Shown piece by piece: positions 17,301-26,338 of a DNA stretch of 64,000 bases (the first letter of the stretch is position 1; every line of letters starts with the position of its first letter). The notes under the pieces are model-generated. The model had not been told where the DNA came from and searched no databases. It saw nothing but the letters and a program-made list of their open reading frames with translations. The position numbers were made by a program, and so were the translations under genes. This stretch comes from Roseiarcus sp963784805 (GTDB taxonomy: Bacteria; Pseudomonadota; Alphaproteobacteria; Rhizobiales; Beijerinckiaceae): positions 124,001-188,000 of the forward strand of contig CAWASR010000019.1 of assembly GCA_963784805.1 (NCBI GenBank), in the 5' to 3' direction.

Positions 17301-17540
17301 TCAGCCGACCTTGTGGACGTCGTTGGCGTCGACGCCGACGCGGGTGTCGATCGTGCGCTGGGCGGTCGGCGCGGCTGTCGACGCGGTCTTCTCGTCGTCG
17401 TCGTCGGCCATGCCTTTCTTGAACGATTTGAAGCCCTTGGCGACATCGCCCATGATGTCGGAGATCTTACCCTTGCCGCCGAACAGCAACATCGCGACCG
17501 CAATGAACAACATCCAGTGCCAAATGCTAAAGCTACCCAT
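17301..17540 (-). CDS. tatA: Sec-independent protein translocase TatA
   Basis: A 79-aa pore-forming subunit: one short helix (SIWHWMLFIAVAMLLFGGKG), the FGGKGKI hinge, and the amphipathic helix GDVAKGFKSFKKGM followed by an acidic tail (DDDDE). An AGGGA lies 8 bases before the ATG. It starts the tatABC operon, whose promoter should lie in the 320 bp up to the divergent GDPD gene. Confidence 0.95.
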   Translation of the reverse strand: MGSFSIWHWMLFIAVAMLLFGGKGKISDIMGDVAKGFKSFKKGMADDDDEKTASTAAPTAQRTIDTRVGVDANDVHKVG

Positions 17541-17861
17541 GGTGATCGTCCCTATCTGCGCTGGCCGGCCTCGAGCCGCCGGCGCGTCCTCGTTGCTGCG
17601 AACCTATGCGCGTGGGGGCGTAAAAACAAGCGCGCTGTCCGGGGAATTGCGGCGCCATTGTCAGCGCGAATCGTCCGTCGGCGTCGCCCGACCGGGGACT
17701 TGCCGATCGCGGGAGCAAGCTTTACCGGCGACGCGCCGTTCGATAGTGACTCCCGCGCATGCGTCAACCGCAATCCCGAAACCGCCTCGGTCCTCTTCAG
17801 GTTTTGGCGCGAAGAGCGAATTCGCCGGGCGTCTCGACGAACCCCTGTTCGAGACCTCGCC

Positions 17862-18665
17862 TTGAGAGCGCTTAACGCCCCGGTCTGGCTGATGGAACGT
17901 CCGATCGCCCACCGCGGTCTTCACGACCACGAACATGGCGTGGTCGAAAACACGCTTGGCGCAGCCGAAGCGGCGATCGCGGCCGGCTTCGCCATTGAAT
18001 GCGACGTTCAGATCAGCCGAGACGGCGAGGCGTTCGTGTTTCACGACGAGACGCTCGATCGACTGACTGACGCGCACGGCGCGCTTTGCGAAAAGAGCGC
18101 TGCGGAGATCGATCGGGCGCGGATCAAGGGCTCGAGCGAAAGCCCGCCGGCGTTCGGCGCGTTTCTCGCCGTCGTCGCCGGGCGGACGCCAATCATCTGC
18201 GAACTCAAGAGCCGGTTCGACGGCGACTGGCGCATCGCCGACCGCGTCGCCCCGCTCGCGGCCGGCTACCAAGGCCCGCTCGCGTTCAAGAGCTTCGACC
18301 CCGATCTCATCGCCTATGCGCGGCTGCGCTATCCGCGCCTCGGCCGACCCGGCGCCCCCTGCCCGCTCGGGATCGTCGCCGAGGCGTCCTACGACCGTCC
18401 TGGTTGGGACATGCTCACCGCGGAACAAAGGAAGGACTGGACCGATTTCGAGTTTTACGACCGGCTGCGGCCGGATTTCCTGTCCTGGAACGTCGACGAC
18501 CTGCCGCACAAGATTCCGTTCCTGGTCAAGGAACTCCTGGGCGCTCCCGTCATGGCCTGGACGGTGCGCTCGGCCCGACAGCGCGAGGCCGCGCGGAAAT
18601 GGGCGGACCAGATGGTGTTCGAGGGCGAAGGACGGCCTCGAGGCGGCAGTTCGCGCATTCAGTGA
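17862..18665 (+). CDS. Glycerophosphodiester phosphodiesterase (GDPD family)
   Basis: A ~267-aa TIM-barrel hydrolase. Active-site marks are PIAHRGLHD near the N-terminus, IECDVQISRDGEAFVFHDETLDR (catalytic Glu-Asp and His) and ELKSRF. It would cleave glycerophosphodiesters to glycerol-3-phosphate and an alcohol. Two starts are possible: TTG at 17862, which keeps the conserved APVWLMERP opening, and ATG at 17892. I prefer the former because the family normally has a few residues before RPIAHRG. There is no signal peptide, so it is cytosolic. It is divergent from tatA. Confidence 0.87.
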   Translation: MRALNAPVWLMERPIAHRGLHDHEHGVVENTLGAAEAAIAAGFAIECDVQISRDGEAFVFHDETLDRLTDAHGALCEKSAAEIDRARIKGSSESPPAFGAFLAVVAGRTPIICELKSRFDGDWRIADRVAPLAAGYQGPLAFKSFDPDLIAYARLRYPRLGRPGAPCPLGIVAEASYDRPGWDMLTAEQRKDWTDFEFYDRLRPDFLSWNVDDLPHKIPFLVKELLGAPVMAWTVRSARQREAARKWADQMVFEGEGRPRGGSSRIQ

Positions 18666-18769
18666 CGCGATCTTCGACCTTGCCCGAATCGCGCAAATCT
18701 GGCAGCGTTGCGCTGCAACATAGTAAAACCCGTCGAATCGACGATCTTTTGCTGAAGGAACGCGTGGCG

Positions 18770-19414
18770 ATGATTATCGGCGTTCTCAATCAAAAAGGGG
18801 GCGTGGGCAAGACGACCGTCGCGATCAACATGGCCGCGAGCCTCGCGCATTCAGGTTCGCGGGTGTTGCTGGTCGACGCCGATCCTCAAGGCAGCGCCAT
18901 GGCCTGGTCGAGCACGCGCGAAAGCGAACCTCCCTTCGCGGTCGTCGGCATGGCCAAGCCGACCCTGCATCGTGACCTGGCGCGGCTCGCGGGAGACTAC
19001 GACGTCGTGATCATCGACGGCGCGCCACGCGTCAACGAGCTTGGGCGCTCGGCGATCCTCGCCAGCGATTATGTGCTGATTCCGGTCCAGCCCTCGCCCT
19101 ATGACGTGTGGGCGGCCGCCGATACGGTGCAGTTGATCCGCGAGGCGCGGCAACTGAAGGAAAAACTCAAGGCCGCTTTCCTCGTCAATCGCCGGATCGC
19201 CAGAACCGCGATCGGCCGCGACGCCGCGGCCGCACTGGCGCAATTCAGCGAGATTCCCGTTCTCGCGGCGGTCCTCAATCAACGCATCATTTACGCCGAG
19301 AGCGCGGCCAAAGGGCTTTCGGTGATCGAAGCCGCGCCGGCGAGCGAGGCGGCGCGGGAGATGGACGCGCTGGTCCAGGAGGTCGTCGGCGCGCGCAGAA
19401 GGGAGGCGGCGTGA
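18770..19414 (+). CDS. ParA-family ATPase
   Basis: A 214-aa deviant-Walker P-loop ATPase: MIIGVLNQKGGVGKTTVAIN at the N-terminus, VDADPQGSA (Walker A'/switch region) and VIIDGAPRV. The short length, without an N-terminal DNA-binding domain, fits an orphan ParA/MinD-like positioning ATPase, not a plasmid partition protein. No parB or parS site is seen. AAGGA lies 10 bases before the ATG. It overlaps the next small gene by 4 bp (GTGA), which is probably its partner. Confidence 0.88.
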   Translation: MIIGVLNQKGGVGKTTVAINMAASLAHSGSRVLLVDADPQGSAMAWSSTRESEPPFAVVGMAKPTLHRDLARLAGDYDVVIIDGAPRVNELGRSAILASDYVLIPVQPSPYDVWAAADTVQLIREARQLKEKLKAAFLVNRRIARTAIGRDAAAALAQFSEIPVLAAVLNQRIIYAESAAKGLSVIEAAPASEAAREMDALVQEVVGARRREAA

Positions 19415-19773
19415 GCAAGAAGACGATCGCGTTCACGATGCCTGCGACGCCGCCGCGCCAACGCGAGCGGGCGCCGGTCGACCCCGACGCGCTCGACGGC
19501 GAGATCACGCCGTTCGTCGCCGCCGACGAGCCACGGGGCGAATCTGACGACTGGGTGCGCGACCGGGACTTGCGCCATGCGGACGATCGTTCATGGGCGC
19601 CCCATTTGCCGCTTGTGTCGCACGAAGCGGCCGGAACGGGCGTCCTGATCGATCTCGCCGCCGAGCGGAACTTGCTGGAACTGATGTCGCTGAGTTTTGT
19701 CTTGCCGTTTGCTCTCAGCTGGTTCTGGTTCGCCAATGCGATGCGGCGACGCTATCCGCCTTGGGCCGGGTAA
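19411..19773 (+). CDS. ParA-coupled hypothetical protein with a C-terminal transmembrane helix
   Basis: A 120-aa protein that begins with GTG inside the stop of the ParA gene and has GGGAGG as Shine-Dalgarno sequence, so it is translationally coupled. The N-terminal ~70 residues are charged and probably disordered (Pro, Arg, Asp rich); the end has one hydrophobic helix (LLELMSLSFVLPFALSWFW) and a basic tail. It could be a membrane-anchored partner or cargo adaptor for the ParA-like ATPase; that role is inferred only from coupling. Confidence 0.65.
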   Translation: MSKKTIAFTMPATPPRQRERAPVDPDALDGEITPFVAADEPRGESDDWVRDRDLRHADDRSWAPHLPLVSHEAAGTGVLIDLAAERNLLELMSLSFVLPFALSWFWFANAMRRRYPPWAG

Positions 19774-19795
19774 GGCGTCACGGCGCCCAGCGACC

Positions 19796-21109
19796 CTATG
19801 CGTCGGCCCGCGGGCGCCGAAGCCCAAAAATCTCCTTCGGCTCGCTGACTCCCCGGAGTGGGAAATGGCCGAGCGATTCGAGGCGTCCGTCGCACCGCCC
19901 GGCGGACTCGGCGAACCTCGACGAGAACAGGAGATGTCGGCCAAGCGCGTCGCACAGCTTTTCCATGCGAACCACTTCATTGACCGCGGGTCCGATCACG
20001 GTGAAATCGAGCCGGTCGGCGGCGCCGACGTTTCCGTACAGCACCTCGCCCACGTGCAGCGCGATGTCGACGTCGGCGAATGGCGCGCCCGCCGCCTGGC
20101 GCTCCAGGTTGCGGGATTTCACGTTAGCCAAAGCCTCCATGGCGGCGTCGAGGCCGCGAGTGCAAGCGGCCTCCTCGCCCGCCTTCTCGAAAGAGATCGT
20201 GGCCAGCATGGCGTCGCCTATGAACTTGAGCACGTGCCCGCCCCGCGGCCGCAGCGAGGCCGTCAAGGTCTCGAAGGCCTCGTTGAGCATCTCAACAATC
20301 TGCGCGCCGGACGACACGTCGCTGATCCGGGTAAAGCCCCGCAGGTCCGCGTACCAGAGCACCGAGTGGAGGGCATCGACGGTTCCGCGCTCGACCGCGC
20401 CGGAGTGAACCCGGGACCCTGCGTCGGTTCCGAGATAAGTCCGCAGGAGCCCGGACGCGATGTCGTGACCCGCGTGCGCCTTCATCGCGAGCGACAATTC
20501 CGGCAGCGTCGCATGCAGCAATTCGATCTCCGGGTCGCGGAAGCCGCCGGGGCGGTCGGTCGTGAACGAATAAAGGGCGCCGGTTCCATGGGAGGGATCG
20601 GCGGTCTCTCCGAACCGAAAGCCCAGGCACACGTAGTCCGTGCCGCCAGCCTGATAAAAATCGACCAATGCGGGAAAATCCCGTTGCTCCGGTCCAAGTT
20701 CAAGGCGGCGCCGCAGCCATGCTTTCTTCTCTCCCGCGGCCGAGCGCTGGACCAAGGCGTAGAAGGGGCTCCGCAGCCATTCCTCGGAAACCGGACCGCG
20801 CGCGAATTGCTGCTCGCGCACCGATTGCCATTCCCGCCGCCAGGTGTAACCGTAGCCGCTCCATTGCGGATGCAAAGTCTGGGTCGACACATAGGCGCGC
20901 AGGAGCTCGAAGCCGAAGGCGCCGAGTTTCCGGCAATAGCCTTCGAAGAGCTCGCGCGCCGCGGCGCCGCGCAGTCCCTGCTCGGTCGCCCACGCGTTGA
21001 GCTCGGCCGCGCGCTCGGCAAGCGCCGCCGAAGTCGGATCGGGCCGAGTTTCCGGCGCCGGCGATGCGACGCGGGGTCGATTTTCGGCCAAGCCGATCGA
21101 TGAATTCAT
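19796..21109 (-). CDS. Class III adenylate/guanylate cyclase
   Basis: A 437-aa cytosolic protein. The C-terminal ~180 residues form a class III cyclase domain: VLWYADLRGFTRISD (first metal-binding Asp), KFIGDAMLATI (second Asp) and VDIALHVGEVLYGNVGAADRLDFTVIGPAVN (transition-state residues). The N-terminal 200 residues match the sensory-like region found with many rhizobial cyclases (FELLRAYVSTQTLHPQWSGYG, RGPVSEEWLRSPFYALV), which has no assigned ligand. It would make cAMP. It converges on the ParA-coupled gene. Confidence 0.87.
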   Translation of the reverse strand: MNSSIGLAENRPRVASPAPETRPDPTSAALAERAAELNAWATEQGLRGAAARELFEGYCRKLGAFGFELLRAYVSTQTLHPQWSGYGYTWRREWQSVREQQFARGPVSEEWLRSPFYALVQRSAAGEKKAWLRRRLELGPEQRDFPALVDFYQAGGTDYVCLGFRFGETADPSHGTGALYSFTTDRPGGFRDPEIELLHATLPELSLAMKAHAGHDIASGLLRTYLGTDAGSRVHSGAVERGTVDALHSVLWYADLRGFTRISDVSSGAQIVEMLNEAFETLTASLRPRGGHVLKFIGDAMLATISFEKAGEEAACTRGLDAAMEALANVKSRNLERQAAGAPFADVDIALHVGEVLYGNVGAADRLDFTVIGPAVNEVVRMEKLCDALGRHLLFSSRFAESAGRCDGRLESLGHFPLRGVSEPKEIFGLRRPRADA

Positions 21110-21278
21110 TCATTGCGCTATCCAATTTTCGTACGGCCGACGCACTGAAAACCTTGCGTCTCGCCGTTCATGCGTTTTGGGCCGCGCCCAACTGCAGAAT
21201 TGGCGTATCCAACCGCGCCGTCGATGCAAGCGCCGAGGACCTTGGACGATGATCTTCGCCGGGACGCGCGGCGCTCCC

Positions 21279-23069
21279 CTACCGCATCGCCTCCGCGACG
21301 TCGAGCACCCTGAGCTGCGCCCGCTCGCGCCCGCCGTAGCGGTTGACCGCCAGCGCGCCGGCCAGATGCACCGGCGCGCCCTTGAGGCGGATCAGCGCCT
21401 CGCCGAGGGGCTTGCCGACGGCGCGGAAGGCGATGGCCTCGACCCCCTGCCCGTCGCCGGCGACGGCGCGAAGCCGCAAGTGGCCGACGCCGACCGGAAT
21501 CACTTCGGCGAGGCGATGGCGCGGTAGCGCGAACACCGGCTCGGGATTGCCGGAGCCGTATGGACCCGCCGTCTCCAGACGATGCGCCAGCGCCGGCGTC
21601 GCGGCCCCGGCCGTCATCGCGGCGTCGACCGAGAGGCTCGCCTCGGCGCGCGCCATCGCCACCGGCCCCGCGAGCCTCTCCTCGAGGAAGGCGCGCCATT
21701 CGCCGAGACGGCGGCGCTCCAGCGTCACCCCGGCGGCCATCGCATGGCCGCCGCCCTTGATCGCAATGCCGGCCTCGACCGCGGCGCGGACCGCCTTGCC
21801 GAGATCGACGCCTGCGATCGATCGGCCGGAGCCGGTCGCCTGAGCGCCGTTGAGCGAAAGGGCGAAGGCGGGGCGGTCGAACCGCTCCTTCAGGCGCGCG
21901 GCGACGATGCCGACAACTCCAGGGGGCCAGTTTTCCCCCGCCACGGTCACCGTCGCGCCGCGCTCCTCGAGCCCGAGCGCCATCAGCGCCTCAGCTTCGG
22001 CCTCCGCCAGCGTCGCGATCTCGATCTCGCGGCGCGCCCGGTTGAGCCGGTCGAGCTCGGCGGCGATCGCGCGAGCCTCGAGCTCGTCGAACGTGGTCAG
22101 GAGCCGCGCGCCGAGGGCCGCATCGCCGATCCGTCCGCCGGCGTTGATGCGCGGGCCGACGAGAAAGCCCAAGTGATAGGGCCGCGGCGGCCCGTCCGCG
22201 CCGGCGACGTCGAAGAGCGCGGCCAGTCCCGGGCGGCGGCGCTGGCGCATGACGCTTAAGCCCCTCGAGACGAAGGCGCGATTGAGGCCGGTCAGCGGCA
22301 CGACGTCGGCGACGGTCGCGAGCGCGACCAGATCCAGCGCCGCGATCAGGTCGGGCGCCTTGCGCCCGTTCCAGAATCCCGCTTGCCGGAGCGCCCGGTT
22401 GAGCGCGATGAGCGCCATATAGACGACGCCGGCGGCGGCGAGATGACCGAGGCCCGAAAGATCGTCCTGGCGGTTCGGATCGACCAGCGCCAGCGCCCTC
22501 GGCAGCGCCTCCGGCGCCTGGTGATGATCGAACACGATCACGTCGAGGCCGAGCCGCTCGGCGTGAGCGAAGGGTTCGTAGCTGACCGCGCCGCAGTCGA
22601 CGGTGACGACGAGGGTCGCGCCATTTGCCGCAAAGCTCGTGATCGCCTCAGCGTTCGGGCCATAGCCTTCGGAGACCCGATCGGGGATATGCACGATCGT
22701 CTCGCAGCCGCACGCGGCTAGAAACTCGGCGAGGAGCGAGGCGCTGCAGGCGCCGTCGACGTCGTAATCGCCGAAGATCGCGACTCGTTCGCCGCGCTCG
22801 ACCGCGCGCTGGAGGCGCTCCGTCGCCGCCTCCATGTCGCGCAGGCAATACGGGTCGGGCATCAGATCGCGCAGCGTCGGATCGAGATAGCGCTCCACCG
22901 CCTCCGCTTCGACGCCGCGCCCGGCGAGCACCCGGGCGATCAGTTCATCGTGTCCGCCGACCTGAGCGATCGCCAAAGCGCGCGCCTCGCCGGACGCATC
23001 CAGGCGCGGCCGCCACGGCCGGCCGAGGGCCGAACGCTCGACGTCGAGAAAATAACCGGAGGTTGTCAC
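21279..23069 (-). CDS. recJ: Single-stranded-DNA-specific exonuclease RecJ
   Basis: A 596-aa 5'-3' exonuclease of recombination and mismatch repair. DHH-family motifs are FGDYDVDGACSASLL (motif I), VTVDCGAV and FDHHQAPE (motifs II-III), GHLAAAGVVYMALI, and a DHHA1 domain with IKGGGHAMAAG. The C-terminal OB-like domain is present (RLAEVIPVGVGHLRLRAV). There is no ATG; a GTG at 23069 with GAGGG 7 bases before it, or the TTG one codon earlier, is the start. Confidence 0.93.
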   Translation of the reverse strand: MTTSGYFLDVERSALGRPWRPRLDASGEARALAIAQVGGHDELIARVLAGRGVEAEAVERYLDPTLRDLMPDPYCLRDMEAATERLQRAVERGERVAIFGDYDVDGACSASLLAEFLAACGCETIVHIPDRVSEGYGPNAEAITSFAANGATLVVTVDCGAVSYEPFAHAERLGLDVIVFDHHQAPEALPRALALVDPNRQDDLSGLGHLAAAGVVYMALIALNRALRQAGFWNGRKAPDLIAALDLVALATVADVVPLTGLNRAFVSRGLSVMRQRRRPGLAALFDVAGADGPPRPYHLGFLVGPRINAGGRIGDAALGARLLTTFDELEARAIAAELDRLNRARREIEIATLAEAEAEALMALGLEERGATVTVAGENWPPGVVGIVAARLKERFDRPAFALSLNGAQATGSGRSIAGVDLGKAVRAAVEAGIAIKGGGHAMAAGVTLERRRLGEWRAFLEERLAGPVAMARAEASLSVDAAMTAGAATPALAHRLETAGPYGSGNPEPVFALPRHRLAEVIPVGVGHLRLRAVAGDGQGVEAIAFRAVGKPLGEALIRLKGAPVHLAGALAVNRYGGRERAQLRVLDVAEAMR

Positions 23070-23080
23070 CAATTAGCCCT

Positions 23081-23110
23081 CGCCCCAACCCTCTCCCGCA
23101 AGCGGGACAG
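23081..23110. repeat. Short dispersed repeat with hairpin
   Basis: The sequence CCCTCTCCCGCAAGCGGGA, with a 5-bp CCCGC-AA-GCGGG stem, lies between the recJ start and the permease gene. This wording is a common intergenic repeat in alphaproteobacteria and may also limit read-through; no second copy was seen in this window. Confidence 0.35.
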
Positions 23111-23142
23111 GCGGCGCGCAGCGCCGGATGAGGATCAACGCC

Positions 23143-23934
23143 CTACCCGCCAAATCGCCGCGCGGCCACGCCGACGAAGAACACCATGCCAGACAGCGCC
23201 GTAATCCAGAAGCTCGTCGGCCAGTCGGTGTAATAGGCGAGCGTCAGTCCTCCCCAGGCTTCGGCGAGCGCGAGCGCGGCGGCGAGCGCGACCGCGACCG
23301 GCAGCCGCCGGGTCAGATTGATCGCCGCCGCCGCGGGTCCGACCATCAGCGTGAAAACCAGCAGAATGCCGACGATCTGGGCGCATTCGGACACCGCGAC
23401 CGCGACGATCGCCAGGAAAGCCGTCGCAACGAAGCGCAGGGGCACGCCGCGCGCCTCGGCAAGTTCGGCCTGGAGGGAGGCGAAGATAAGCGGCCGCGCG
23501 ATCAGCGCCAGCGCCGCGAGGCTCAGAATCGCGAGGACGGCAAGCGTGAAGAGGGCGGAAGCGTCGACGCCGAGCACATTGCCGAACAACAGCGCCGTGG
23601 CCTGGGTCGCAGCCGCGGTGTAGAAATGCAGGAATAGGAGCCCAAGGCCCAGCGCCATCGACAGAATCATGCCGATCGCCACGTCGCGCTCGGCGAGCTT
23701 CTCGCCGAACAGCCCCATGCCGACGCCGGCGACGAAGGTGAAGCCGACGAGTCCGGCGAGCGGCGACACGCCGAACAGAACCGCTCCGGTCGCGCCGGTG
23801 AAGCCGACATGCGACAGCGCATGGCCGGCGAAAGTCTGGCCCCGCAGCACCAGAAAGAACCCGACCGTCCCTGCCAGTATCGCCGCTACGCCCGAGGCGG
23901 CGAACGCGGTGCGCATGAAATCATATTCAAGCAT
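23143..23934 (-). CDS. znuB: Metal ABC transporter permease (ZnuB type)
   Basis: A 263-aa polytopic ABC-3 permease with about eight transmembrane helices. Family stretches include RGQTFAGHALSHVGFTGATGA and SECAQIVGILLVFTLMVGPAA. The ATG at 23934 lies 8 bp inside the ATPase gene, which favours this start over codons further upstream at 23973. It is the third gene of the ligand binder-ATPase-permease operon divergent from zur. It should conduct Zn2+, perhaps Mn2+. Confidence 0.87.
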   Translation of the reverse strand: MLEYDFMRTAFAASGVAAILAGTVGFFLVLRGQTFAGHALSHVGFTGATGAVLFGVSPLAGLVGFTFVAGVGMGLFGEKLAERDVAIGMILSMALGLGLLFLHFYTAAATQATALLFGNVLGVDASALFTLAVLAILSLAALALIARPLIFASLQAELAEARGVPLRFVATAFLAIVAVAVSECAQIVGILLVFTLMVGPAAAAINLTRRLPVAVALAAALALAEAWGGLTLAYYTDWPTSFWITALSGMVFFVGVAARRFGG

Positions 23935-24760
23935 GGGCGTCGTCGTGATCGTGCGCATGGCCATGGGCGTCATCGTGGCGATGCGCGTCGCGCTCGACGT
24001 CGACGTCGCCCGCCATCACGAAATAGCGGTCCTCGACACGGATGACCTCGATCTCGGCCCCGTAGAGCCGCGACAGCACCGGCCCGTTGACGACCTCGTC
24101 GACCGCGCCGATCACCGCGCCTCCCCCGCCGAGATAGAGCACGCGATCGATCGCGTTGACGAGCGGATTGAGCTCGTGGGCGCTGAACAGAATGGCGAGT
24201 TTCAGGTCGTCGCAAATGCGCCTGGATATTTCGACAACGCTCTTCTGATGCGCCGGATCGAGCGAGATCAGCGGCTCGTCGAGCAGCAGCAGGCGCGGCC
24301 TGCCGATCAGCGCCTGGCTCAGCAGCAGGCGCTGGCGCTCGCCGCCCGACAATTCGCCGATCGAGCGGCGGGCGAGGTCGCGCGCGCCGACCTCGTCCAA
24401 AGCCCAGTCGATCTCGCGTCGCGTCTCTTTGTCGAGTCTCACGAGGCCGAAGCGGCCGCCGATCGCCGCGCTGGCGACGACGTCCCAGCCGGTCAGCCTC
24501 AAGGTAGCGATCGGGCCGCGGTTCTGCGGCATGTAGCCGATGGCGGAATTGCCGCGCGTGACTGGCCGTCCGAGCACGCTGATCGCGCCTGAGGCGACGG
24601 GAACGAGGCCGAGGGCGGCGCGCATCAAGGTGGTCTTGCCGGCGCCGTTCGCGCCCAGCATACCGACGAATTCTCCGTCCCGAATCGAGAAGCTGGCCGC
24701 CGAGAGAATGTCCCGGCGGCCCAGCCTTATGGTTACGTTGTCGAAGCTGAGCGCGCTCAC
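23927..24760 (-). CDS. znuC: Metal ABC transporter ATP-binding protein with His-rich tail (ZnuC type)
   Basis: A 277-aa ABC ATPase with GANGAGKTT (Walker A), LSGGERQRLLL signature and LLLLDEPLISLD (Walker B). After about residue 245 comes a His/Asp-rich tail with eight or so histidines in HxH-type spacing, which resembles the metal-binding tails of zinc transporters and could act as a cytoplasmic Zn sensor or buffer. It starts with GTG at 24760 overlapping the stop of the binder gene, and overlaps the permease by 8 bp. Confidence 0.88.
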   Translation of the reverse strand: MSALSFDNVTIRLGRRDILSAASFSIRDGEFVGMLGANGAGKTTLMRAALGLVPVASGAISVLGRPVTRGNSAIGYMPQNRGPIATLRLTGWDVVASAAIGGRFGLVRLDKETRREIDWALDEVGARDLARRSIGELSGGERQRLLLSQALIGRPRLLLLDEPLISLDPAHQKSVVEISRRICDDLKLAILFSAHELNPLVNAIDRVLYLGGGGAVIGAVDEVVNGPVLSRLYGAEIEVIRVEDRYFVMAGDVDVERDAHRHDDAHGHAHDHDDAHA

Positions 24761-25629
24761 TGCGTGGGGCCGGCGAGCGCCTTATCGAGCGCGTCCAGTT
24801 GCCCCATCATCCAGGCCTGATAGGTCGAGTTCGGCGGCTCGGTCTCGGAGACGCCGACAACCGGGATGCCGTTAGCTTTGGCTAAATCCACGAGTTTCGC
24901 CACCGCCGGTTCGCTCGCCTGCGCGTTGTAGAGCATGACTTTGACCTTGCGGCCCTTGAGGTCGTTTTCAAATCCAGCCACTTCCGAGGGGGTCGGTTCG
25001 GCATTGTTCATGACGGCGAGGGCGTATTTCTCGTTATGGACCTTGAGCCCGATCAGCCCCGCCTGATAGCCGAACACCGGCTCGGAGGCGGTGATGGGCT
25101 GGTCGGCGAACTTCTTGCGCATGGCGGCGATCTTGGCGTCCAGAGGCTTCATCGAAGCGAGGAACTTGGCTTCGCCCTGTTCGTAATCCGCCTTGTGCGC
25201 CGGGTCGACCGCTGCGAGGTCGGCTGTGAGCGCTTTCGCGGCGGCCTTCACATAATCCGGGTCGTACCAAAGGTGCGGGTTGTCGCCAGCCTTGCGGCCG
25301 ACCAGCGCGCCAACCACGATCTCTTTGCGCCCCGGCGCTTTGTGCGCTTTGAGCAGCTTTTCCATCCAGGGGTCGTAGTCGACGCCGTTGGCGATCACGA
25401 CCTTGGCGTCGGTCAGCGCTTTCGCAGTCGCCGGGCTCACCTCGAACAGATGCGGGTCCTGGTCTGGGCTGTTGAGGATGCTCGTCACGGCGACGTTCGC
25501 GCCGCCGATCTGGGAAGCGAGATCGCCGTAAAAATTTTCCGCGGCGACGATTTTCACCGGATCGGCGAAAGCCGGCGCGCTGAAAGCGAAGACGGTCGCG
25601 ACGGCGAGAGCGTAAAGTTTTGCGTTCAT
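24757..25629 (-). CDS. znuA: Metal ABC transporter substrate-binding protein (ZnuA/TroA type)
   Basis: A 290-aa cluster A-I binder. The signal peptide MNAKLYALAVATVFAFSAPAF is cleaved near AFA-DP. Likely metal ligands are the His in SPDQDPHLFEV, the His in GDNPHLWYDP and Glu/Asp near the C-terminus. It has no His-rich loop, so it resembles the shorter zinc or manganese binders; the His-rich part of this system is on the ATPase. The ATG at 25629 is 42 bp from a perfect Zur-type palindrome. It is the first gene of its operon. Confidence 0.87.
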   Translation of the reverse strand: MNAKLYALAVATVFAFSAPAFADPVKIVAAENFYGDLASQIGGANVAVTSILNSPDQDPHLFEVSPATAKALTDAKVVIANGVDYDPWMEKLLKAHKAPGRKEIVVGALVGRKAGDNPHLWYDPDYVKAAAKALTADLAAVDPAHKADYEQGEAKFLASMKPLDAKIAAMRKKFADQPITASEPVFGYQAGLIGLKVHNEKYALAVMNNAEPTPSEVAGFENDLKGRKVKVMLYNAQASEPAVAKLVDLAKANGIPVVGVSETEPPNSTYQAWMMGQLDALDKALAGPTQ

Positions 25630-25670
25630 CGGATCGGTCGCTACTTGGATTGAGGCGCGCCATTCTCTAT

Positions 25671-25687
25671 TTGTTATGTTATAACAA
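25671..25687. promoter_or_regulatory. Zur box between znuA and zur
   Basis: A perfect inverted repeat, TTGTTAT-GTT-ATAACAA, in the divergent region between the zinc-type ABC operon and the Fur-family regulator. It agrees with the GTTAT-n-ATAAC core known for alphaproteobacterial Zur operators. One site here could repress both directions when zinc is sufficient. Confidence 0.75.
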
Positions 25688-25768
25688 TGCAAGATGGAAA
25701 CTGGATGCGGGCGATCAGGCGCGACGGGCCGCGCCGGTCGTGGTAGATTTTTCTTGATGAGGGCGAAG

Positions 25769-26245
25769 ATGACGAGCGCGTGCGGCTGCGAATACGAACC
25801 GGCCGTCTGGGCGGCGCAGGTCGAGACCGCGTGCCGGCGGGAAGGGGCGCAGCTGACGCCATTGCGCCGGCGGGTGCTGGATATCCTCAGCGACCGCGCC
25901 GCCCCCCTTGGCGCGTACGCGATCCTGGAAGAAATGTCGCGGCGCGAGGGCAAGCAGGTCGCCCCGCCGACCGTCTACCGGACGCTCGATTTCTTTCTCG
26001 AGCACGGCTTCGTGCACAAGATCGAAAGTCTCAACGCCTATGCGCCCTGCGAGCATCTAGGCCACGCCCACCACGGCATGCTGCTGATTTGCGAGGCGTG
26101 CGGCCGCAGCGAGGAGGTCGAGGACGCCGACGTGATGGCCGCGATCGCCGCCAACGCCGCGGGCGCCGGCTTTACGCTGCGCCGGGTGATGGCGGAGGCG
26201 CAGGGCCTGTGCCGGCGCTGCGCGAAGGCGCGCGCAGAGGGGTGA
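25769..26245 (+). CDS. zur: Fur-family transcriptional regulator, probably Zur
   Basis: A 158-aa metalloregulator. It has the winged helix (TPLRRRVLDILSDRAAPLGAY, PPTVYRTLDFFLEHGFVHKIES) and the dimer/metal domain with HLGHAHHGMLLICEACG and a C-terminal CRRC motif, so two CxxC pairs for the structural zinc. Divergence from a zinc-type ABC operon across a Zur box identifies it as Zur, not Fur. ATG at 25769 has GAGGG 5-6 bases upstream; an earlier ATG at 25757 is possible. Confidence 0.88.
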   Translation: MTSACGCEYEPAVWAAQVETACRREGAQLTPLRRRVLDILSDRAAPLGAYAILEEMSRREGKQVAPPTVYRTLDFFLEHGFVHKIESLNAYAPCEHLGHAHHGMLLICEACGRSEEVEDADVMAAIAANAAGAGFTLRRVMAEAQGLCRRCAKARAEG

Positions 26246-26338
26246 CGTTTTGATGCTTGGCGCGGCGCGCACGGCGAGCCTGAAAGCCTCGAGAACCTGC
26301 AGGCGAACATTGGAGCGGAACCGGTCAGCGCTCGATCT

